In this document: positions 57,401 to 64,000 of the stretch, piece after piece
Layout of the letters: each line of letters begins with the position of its first letter
Numbering within the stretch: position 1 is the first letter of the stretch
Source: Dendrobium chrysotoxum
Taxonomy: Eukaryota; Streptophyta; Magnoliopsida; Asparagales; Orchidaceae
Assembly: GCA_019925795.1 (NCBI GenBank)
Contig: CM034315.1
Location: 4,960,001 to 5,024,000 of the forward strand
Direction: 5' to 3'
Length of the DNA stretch: 64,000 nt
Program-made: the position numbers and the translations under genes
Notes under the pieces: model-generated
Told to the model about the DNA's origin: nothing
Seen by the model: the letters and a program-made list of their open reading frames with translations, nothing else
Database searches by the model: none

Positions 57401-60104
57401 TAGGTTCTTTCAATTTCTTTTCTTAAAAACACACTACAGCATCAAAGGTAAATAAAACCTTAAAGACATTTTGTGTGCTTTGAAGATAATGACTATAGGT
57501 TTTTTTTTTACGTAAAGAGACATTGCAGATACAAAGTTTTAAGGAGTTCTCCCATGTAACGTTTTTTGTAGGACCAATTATAGACTTGCCCAAACCTTAA
57601 AAGTAAACTTTGTATCAAGGCTCACTTTAGAATTTATATCAAGTTTATAATATTTTTTAACTCTCACAAATGGACATTTTATTGTTTTTAAACAATAATC
57701 CAGCTTGAATTACAAATAAACAAAGCACTTTTAATAACAATTAAAAATTATATTATACTTTCATGAGATCTTTAGTGTAAGAAAAAAATTTTCTTAAACC
57801 TTTTTTAAGTTTATAGGGAAAATTGAAAAGAGTTTCTTAAACAATAAAGTTAACTCATTTATGATATCAGATAAGAGGCTCATAGCAAGCTTTTCTTAGT
57901 CAGACTAATGCAAAAAATAATAATTCTATAAGTCGTGGCCTTAGCATAAAAATAAGCTGGCTCAGTACATCAGCACATTTTCAGTTATTTTAAAAAGACC
58001 AGAAGCATAGAAAACCAAAATGGTTAACAGCCTTGCGTATATCTAACTAATTTAGTTCACCTGTAATAGCTCAAAACACCAAACCATGATAGGTAACCAC
58101 TTTTAGGCCTAGTACCACAGATCTATAGATGCATCAAGCAACCCAAAACATCTCCTCTCACTCAGTTTAATTAAAATTTCCACTGACAAAAACCAAAATT
58201 TTAATATCACAGCCAATATAACAAATCCAAAAAGAAAATAAAAAAAAAATATTGGAATGCTGGACATAAATTGATTAAAACGAACTCCAAAACTACCAGT
58301 GCCAACAAAAATGCTATTGAAGGAACAAAAGTAGCCAGCATGTGGAAAAGAAAATCCACATTTGGCATCGACAGGAATGAGTGATGACTTTGAAAAAACA
58401 CTTATTGATTGTGAAAAAACTTATATGGTCATATAAACAGAGGTGCAGACCTGGATACGTGCCCCGCAAGTAGCCTGCATGTTTTTTATATTCTCACCAC
58501 CTTTGCCAATTATTAAGCCTACCTGAATATCATAAATATCAAATCAAAATAAGTCTAGGAGGAAAGAACTAAAAAATTCACCCTGATATAGTTCACCGAG
58601 GTCACTAACCTTATTGTTGGGAACTTTCATTGAAAAATGATCAGAATTAGTAGGAACAGCAGCAAATTTTCGAGAAGAAATAATGCCAGAGCCACCAACA
58701 TCAGCCTTCACAAGTAATGCAAAATTAGTAAATGAAAAAAAAAACAGTATATCAGAATGGTCTTTCCTTCTTGATGTATTCCATCAGCTACCTCAGAAAG
58801 CACTTCATTTATCAATTGTTCAGCCTTGCTAATCTGCTCAGGAGTACCAATAAGTTCTACAGATCTGGTCAGTGCATTAGGATCAGCATCTAAATCTCTA
58901 GTTATTTGAATCCTGGCTCCGGATTGCACCTGAAGATATTTGATTGTTTCTCCACTTCGACCAATGATAACTCCAACCTAACAAGAAAGATTCAAGAGTG
59001 ATAGATCATAAAAATGATCCACCTTGAACATACGGGATAGCATATAGTAGACATGGTTCAAAAGATCAATACCCTGCCATTAGGAATCTCAACTTTTTTG
59101 TTTGAACCTGAATAGCCATGAGAAGACAAAGTCGAATTGGTCCCCCCAAGTTGCAATGCTATAGACTGACCCATTGGCTTTAGTGATTGATCTTAAGGGC
59201 ATGAAAACAGAACATAAAGTTTCATAATTTAGGAATAAGCCAAGAGAAATTTTATTTGCATAAAAAATTTATGAAACCATGCTTATGTGAATCATATCAC
59301 AAACTAAACAAAACAGTGCAATCTACCAGGCTCGAGCAGATCAAACAAAGAATAGGTAACGAGGAAGCATCTCATACACAGAAAAAACAGCAAATTATGT
59401 GATTGTGTAGCTCAGAACTGTGATCCGAGCGAATACTGTCGCACTACAATAAATATTAACCAAACCCTAGAGATGCATAAACAGTCCCCGTACTCAAGAG
59501 TCCTTATAGAAATGCTTTATATGAAATTGCTGGCACCAACCATGAAATATTAGATGAAGAGGGCCAGATCGCAAGCCATTTCAGCAGGCATAATGCAGCA
59601 TAAAAAATTTAAAAGGATAATACGTTAAAGTCATTAAGCTCTAGACAAATGTAAGAAGAACATGAACAATTATACAGATGAAGGATTCTCACTCTCCTGA
59701 ACATATTCTACGTTCCTTGCAAGACTCTAATCAAACTAAAACACAGCAGATCAGGAGATCAAAAAAGAAAGACATATACCGGAGCTAAAACCCCTGTTGC
59801 TCGAATCGTCCGCACCGCCATCGCTTTCAGTCCTAGGCCTCTTAGCCTCGGCGACACTGAATAACCTTGCAGCAATCTCCTGAGCTCGCTTTTTGGCAAG
59901 TTCGATGCCATCGGGAGGGGGCGGAACGTTATTGAAGGACGACAGGGCTGCAGCCCCAGAAGTAGGCGAGATGATAGGATCCGAGAATCCGGTGGACCGC
60001 CGGCCGGAAGCAGCGGTAGCAGGGGAGGGAGAGGTAGCACCACTATGATCGTCGAACTTTCGCTTATTGTCCAACCGGGACGAATATTGAAGGTCTTCTG
60101 CCAT
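49103..60104 (-). CDS. KH-domain RNA/ssDNA-binding protein (FUBP/KSRP-like), seven exons
   Basis: Minus-strand exons are 60104-59780, 59191-59073, 58977-58792, 58705-58610, 58522-58451, 54837-54718 and 50188-49103. They join in frame to 2004 nt, 667 residues. Residues 1-148 carry basic, nuclear-signal-like NKRKFDD and KRPRTESD. KH1 starts at about 149 with VGVIIGRSGETIKYLQ and ends LINEVLSE; KH2 starts at about 243 with VGLIIGKGGENIKNMQ and ends about 306. Both keep the GxxG loop (GRSG, GKGG) that grips single-stranded nucleic acid. The last exon encodes about 360 residues of Q/Y/P/G/S with YSQ, GYGQ and PGYV repeats and a poly-Q run (CAG repeat, about 49931-49952), an intrinsically disordered prion-like tail. 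Plant relatives are Arabidopsis two-KH proteins such as At2g25970 (from memory). It probably regulates RNA or transcription in the nucleus; the target is unknown. Confidence 0.9.
49925..49970 (-). repeat. CAG/CAA poly-glutamine tract in the KH gene
   Basis: Seven consecutive CAG-type codons follow an interrupted QQQP run and precede LPPPP. Such tracts commonly vary in length between individuals. Confidence 0.8.
50189..54717 (-). other. Intron 6 of the KH gene (4.5 kb)
   Basis: Donor GAG|gtatgg, acceptor tatgcag|AATCG. It contains (TA)n at about 51419-51442 and a partial T-family MITE at about 53455-53575 (CAGGGGTATAATTGAGTC). Otherwise it is AT-rich without a recognisable gene. Confidence 0.75.
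54838..58450 (-). other. Intron 5 of the KH gene (3.6 kb)
   Basis: It separates the two halves of KH2 (VGLIIGKGG... and VIPLHLPPGDPSTDR). 56210-56480 looks like a plus-strand copia-type LTR piece (AGTTAGCTATTTATATGG, then TTATGGAAGTAATAGAAAA). No other gene is seen. Confidence 0.65.
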
Positions 60105-60300
60105 CAGGAGAAGGCCGCCGCTTCCGCTGTAAAGCGAGGAGAACCAGAGATGAAAGAAGCGGAAGCAGGAGTAAAGAGATAGCGACCGACGATCTCGGAA
60201 ACCCTAGATGCAAAAGGGAACGACAGGACTGCCAGTGGATATCGGAACTGGATGGCTAAAATGAAATTTTGCGCTGCTACACAACAGTTAAATTTATAAA
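60105..60300 (-). promoter_or_regulatory. 5' leader and TATA box of the KH gene
   Basis: On the minus strand TTTATAAATT at 60300-60291 lies about 190 bp before the ATG at 60104. The intervening leader is GC-richer than its surroundings. Confidence 0.5.
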
Positions 60301-60559
60301 CCCCGGTAATTTACAAATGAAAGCAGATTTATATGCGGATCGGCGGCTGCTTGGTCGAGGGAACAATTTGAGTCCGGTGTGATCCGCCTTTCATGCCCTC
60401 AACTATTTTTAAAAAAAATTATAAACCCATTTTCTTAAACACCCCTATCGCCCTTTAATGATTTCATCTTTATTCTCTTGTACATTAGTTTTTTTTTTTT
60501 CTCATTTATGATAAAGCCTTATACATGAATAATAAAATAAATACTTTTTAAATTTGAGT
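60301..60559. other. Upstream intergenic region
   Basis: AT-rich with T and A runs. Nothing is recognised. Confidence 0.4.
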
Positions 60560-61913
60560 TGTGCGGGCATAAATCTTTATACCAATAGAGTGAAAGAGTT
60601 TTTTGTCTTAAGGATGCGCCAAAATTTAGCACACAAACAGATAATTAAGATCATAAGAGAACACCTGAGATTTTTATATGGAAAATCCAAAGAGGGAAAA
60701 ATCATAAGGCCTTGCCTAGGTGAAAAGATTTCATTATATTTGAGCATATTACAAAGGTCAGTCTGTTCCTTATCTTGAAGACAATAAAATTACAATATAT
60801 TCGAAAGTTGACCAAACTTCATACGGATGCTTGGGAATTTTCAATGATATGATCGAATGATGGATGTCAGAAATTTGGTGGCAGCGGTCGGGAAAAGATT
60901 TAGCAAATGTCTGTCGATGAAGCTAGTTGGGTGGTTGAACGAAGTTTCGATGACGGTCAGCAGTTAGGAAGAGATCCAGTGACGGCAATGCCCAGGAGGT
61001 GATCCGACAATAGTCAGTGAACATGTGAAAAGTCCGGCAACGATCGGTGGTCGGAAAGCGATCCGACGGTGGTGACTCCCGGGAGGAGATCCGATAATAG
61101 TCAGCTGACAAGCAAAAATCTGACGATGGTTAGTGGTTGAGAAGATATCTGGCAGCGGCCAATGAACAGAAGGAAGTTCGATGACGAACGATGGTTGAGA
61201 AGAGATCCAGTGGCGGCTAATGAACAGGCAAAAATCTGGCAACAATTGGTGGTTAGGAAGAGATCCGGTGGTGACAGTGCTAGCTGGAGGAGATTCAGTG
61301 ATAGTCAGCGGACAGACGAAAATTTGACGACTGTCGGTGGTTGGGAATAGATCCGACGGCACAACGCTAGCTAGAGAGCTAGAGAATGCAAGAGAGCTCT
61401 CTAGCTTTCTCCTCTCTTTTCTCATCCCCCTCTTGTGAAGAATAAGGGTCGATTTATAGTTTTTTTCGGAGTGACATACTTAGTAAATATTAAAAAGATC
61501 TAGGGCAAATTTGAAGTGCTCCATTGAACGACAGATTTTAATTCCCTCGATCATAGAGTATTCTTCAAATGTTTATATGTCATAACGATGTTAGAATTAA
61601 GCAATTTTGGGCTTGTTGGATTCATCTCGTCGAGCCGCTCTATTCGATTATAAGCATGTCATATTTGGATATCATTTGGTCATCCAATTAATATTTTGAA
61701 AACTTTAAATATATTTTGGTCCTTTGATTTGAGCCTATTTGAGCTTAGATTAGACTGAATTTGGTGTCATTGGGTTCGTCACCTTGAGATGTTCAATTTG
61801 ATTATAAGTTTGTTGAAATCGGAGTTTGGATAGTCTCGAATTTAATGTTGAAAGTTTTCACTTTAGATTTGCATTGAGAGTCATGCATCAAAGTGATTAT
61901 TTGGTGACGTATC
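60560..61913 (-). mobile_element. LTR of the minisatellite-bearing family (copy 2)
   Basis: Plus-strand left part TGTGCGGGCATAAATC ... GGCCTTGCCTAGG and right part GTTGAAATCGGAGTTTGG ... GGTGACGTATCA parallel the solo LTR at 175-930. The middle holds a different tandem array (60850-61370). Flanks TGAGT and CTCAT do not match, so it may be part of a rearranged element. Confidence 0.65.
60850..61380. repeat. Minisatellite inside LTR copy 2
   Basis: Units around AGAGATCCGGTGGCGG, CCAGTGAACAG and AAAATCTGGCAACGATCGG recur with a long, irregular period near 60-115 bp. The word differs from the arrays in the other two LTRs although the position is the same. Confidence 0.6.
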
Positions 61914-62001
61914 ACTCATAAATTATATAAGCTTGAGCTTGAGCTTGGCCCAGCTTAGCTTGTTGAGCCGACTTATTTAATATTAATTAATATATTAGCC
62001 A
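61914..62001. other. 88-bp spacer between two LTRs
   Basis: Contains GCTTGAGCTTGAGCTTGG, a scrap of the T-family MITE, in AT-rich sequence. Confidence 0.5.
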
Positions 62002-63661
62002 TGTTGCATGCTAGAATATTTGCAACGGTAGAAAGATGGTGAGTTTAATGTCATAGCTTTATATAAAAATCTAGCACACACATAAATAAGAGAGAGGGAT
62101 GGAGTAATCATAAGAGACAAAATAATTTTTACTTAGAAAATCCTAAAAAGAGGAAAACTTATGGGGCCTTGCCCAGTTAAAATTAATTCATTAGTGTTTA
62201 TTTTTGATTACAAATGATGTCCTTCCTCAAGGGAAGGCGTTTAGCTCAATGTAATAAATATACATCATATAAAATATATTATATAGTTTGAGTTGGAAGA
62301 ATCCAATGACCTGAGACTTTGAGAGCTACTCTCAAGAATATGTTGGCATGCTCGTTTGGTTGGTAGGCTCGTAGTCGAGCAACGGTGGCCTGAGGGATTG
62401 TAATATGACGACTGAGGTCAAATGGACCGTAGTCAGGCGATTGAGGTTGGAAGGGTCGTAGTCGAGCGATTGAGGTTGAACAGATTGTTGTAGAGGGACA
62501 TTGGTCAGAAGGATCGTAGTCGGTGGGCAATGGAGGTCGGATGGATCGTAGTCGGGTGATTGAGGTTGAAGAACCATAGTTTGGTAACAACGGTTGAAGG
62601 GACCGTGGTAAGACGACGATGGTTTAAGAATCATACTCAGTCAGCGATGGAGGTCGCAGAAATAGTGGTCTAATAATAGAGGTTGAAGAATAATGGTTGG
62701 GCGATACAAGTCAAATGGACCATAGTCAAGCAATGATAGTCAGAGGACCATAATCAGACAATAGTGGTTGGAGGATCATAGTCCGCAGGCGATGGAGGTC
62801 GAAGTGGCTGTAGTCGGGCGATGAAGGTCCAAGGGACCGTAGTCGAGCGACTATGGTCAGAGAATCATAGTCGACTTTCGATGGATGTCAGAGGGATCAT
62901 AGTCAGGCGACGAAGGTCAGAGAGATCTTAATCGGGTAACTGAGGTTAGAGGGATCATAGTCAAGCAACTGTGGTTGGAGGACCATTATCGATGGGAAAT
63001 TATGGTTGTAGGACCATAGTCAATGGATGGAGGCAGAAGGGACCGTAGTAGGATGGTGAGAGAGGTTAGAGGAACCATAGAAGGGCAACTAATGTTGAAG
63101 AATCGTAGTCAACATATGAGGGAGGTGGACCGTAGTCTAGCGACGGAGGTCGAAGAGACTGTAATCAGGCGGCTGAAGTTGAAAGAAAGTAGTTGATGGG
63201 TGAAGGAGAATGGAGGGACCATGGTCTAGTGATATAGGTCAGAGGGACTATGGTCAAGCTATGGAGGTTGGAGGGATTGTGGTCAGGCGACGGAGGTCGG
63301 AGTGACTGTCATCGAGCGGCGGAGGTCGGAAAACCATCGTTGGGGGATAGAAGTCAAATGGTCCATAGTTAGGGGATTATAATCGGTAAGCGACGATGAT
63401 CGGAGGGACCGTAGTTAGGCAACTGTGGTCTAAGGACTATAGTCAGTGGGAGACTGAGATTAAAAGTATTCCAATCAGGCAACGGAGGTTGGAGTGACCG
63501 CAGTTGGGTGATAAAGGTCGGAAGGACCGTGGTCAGGAAAAATAACTAATTTACATCAAAAATCATATTAAATCATGTCAAAAGAAAGCAAAATACATGC
63601 TGAAATTTTATCGAAAAGCTTAAATTATATAAAATAACATAAAATCATACTAGTCGTATCA
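62002..63661 (-). mobile_element. LTR of the minisatellite-bearing family (copy 3)
   Basis: Left end TGTTGCATGCTAGAATATTT parallels TGTTGCGTCCTAGAATATTC of copy 1. The next ~250 bp match (GATTACAAATGATG, AATATACATCATATA). The probable right end is CTAGTCGTATCA at 63661, adjoining gag-like sequence. The central minisatellite is about 1.15 kb long. On the minus strand this would be the LTR downstream of the gag fragment. Confidence 0.65.
62380..63540. repeat. Long minisatellite inside LTR copy 3
   Basis: About 35 degenerate units of roughly 30-33 bp around GAGGTCGGAGGGACCGTAGT and CGGGCGA. It is the same core word as in the solo LTR at 175-930 but about four times as long. Confidence 0.8.
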
Positions 63662-64000
63662 TTAGGCACTTTAGAAGTCCCTTTCACTTATTCCAATTGT
63701 CTACTTCCAGTATTAGCATATCCTTGTCTATGTCTAGGTAATGGGCATTCTAGCATTTGATGCCCATAATCACCACATCTAAAACATTAACATGTCACCT
63801 AATAGCAGGGTCCTGTATGTCTCCTCCCACATCAATTACATTGTAGAGTGGCTTGTGCTCTGATAATCTTGCAAGTCATTTTCTTACTACTTTCATCGAT
63901 TTTCTTATAGCTTTTTCCAAACTTTTTGGTCAGTTTATCACTCAGCATTTGAGCAATCATATCAACAAATTTTATCATATTTTCATATGCCCCTTAAAAG
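63662..64000 (-). mobile_element. Broken retrotransposon gag fragment with zinc knuckles (runs off window)
   Basis: On the minus strand, complement 63786-63745 encodes CFRCGDYGHQMLEC, an exact CX2CX4HX4C zinc knuckle. It is followed by PLPRHRQGYANTGS and a stop at 63690-63688. Just upstream a second Cys-rich motif (CGRRHTGPCY) is interrupted by stops. This pairing is usual for Ty3/gypsy gag. No protease or pol lies between it and the LTR at 63661. Confidence 0.7.

Noticed and set aside
60964..61425. 153-codon minus-strand frame
   Set aside because: It lies wholly within the minisatellite of LTR copy 2; its repeats follow the DNA repeats and it has no protein family.
62279..62634. Pro/Ser-rich frames of about 100 codons
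   Set aside because: Translations of the minisatellite in LTR copy 3.
1..64000. CRISPR arrays, operons, bacterial-type terminators, tRNA or rRNA genes
   Set aside because: The window is plant nuclear DNA; the tandem arrays are minisatellites without spacer structure, and no cloverleaf or rRNA sequence was recognised.

Overview
Nuclear DNA of a flowering plant: AT-rich, intron-bearing genes with GT-AG (and one GC-AG) introns, dispersed Ty1/copia debris, LTR elements with 5-bp target duplications, MITEs, and a strip of plastid DNA. The GC-rich first exon of the F-box gene hints at a monocot, but I would not press that. Three recognisable protein-coding genes are present, one host-gene remnant, and the rest (over 80%) is transposon-derived or unassigned sequence.

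Layout. (1) 175-930 is a solo LTR with a perfect 5-bp target duplication and an internal minisatellite. (2) 2264-17524 (+) is an F-box/LRR-repeat gene of the At4g29420 type in two exons, separated by a 13.9-kb intron holding copia fragments, a plastid insertion, a 5.95-kb noncoding LTR-type element and a MITE. (3) 18-31 kb holds four copies of one long noncoding element family, here called element G: copy a 8409-14360 (inside the intron), copy b 18021-22441 (3' truncated), copy c 22897-28335 (reverse, intact ends, target duplication AATCA) and copy d 28810-31092 (5' truncated). A head-only fragment lies near 47.6-47.8 kb. Copy b carries a nested MITE and a nested 1.75-kb solo LTR. Copy c splits an unidentified host-gene fragment on the minus strand into two pieces (22507-22891 and 28341-28805). 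(4) 34269-36605 (+) is a four-exon ACC synthase gene with a short type III C-terminus. Around it lie at least seven copies of a ~120-145-bp fold-back MITE. (5) 42-48 kb is a field of decayed LTR and copia sequence including a 302-bp tandem duplication with no difference seen by eye. (6) 49103-60104 (-) is a seven-exon gene for a two-KH-domain RNA/ssDNA-binding protein with a long prion-like Q/Y/P/G/S tail. (7) 60560-64000 carries two more LTRs of the family seen at 175-930, again with minisatellites, next to a broken gag fragment with zinc knuckles.

The three genes do not form a pathway: ACC synthase makes the ethylene precursor, the F-box protein is a probable SCF ubiquitin-ligase substrate adaptor, and the KH protein is a nucleic-acid-binding regulator. 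The most unusual content is the long noncoding LTR-type family G (5.4-6.0 kb with TG...CA ends, target duplications and no recognisable coding capacity) and the minisatellite-bearing LTR family. All exon borders were assigned by reading frame, splice consensus and remembered family sequence, not by alignment.
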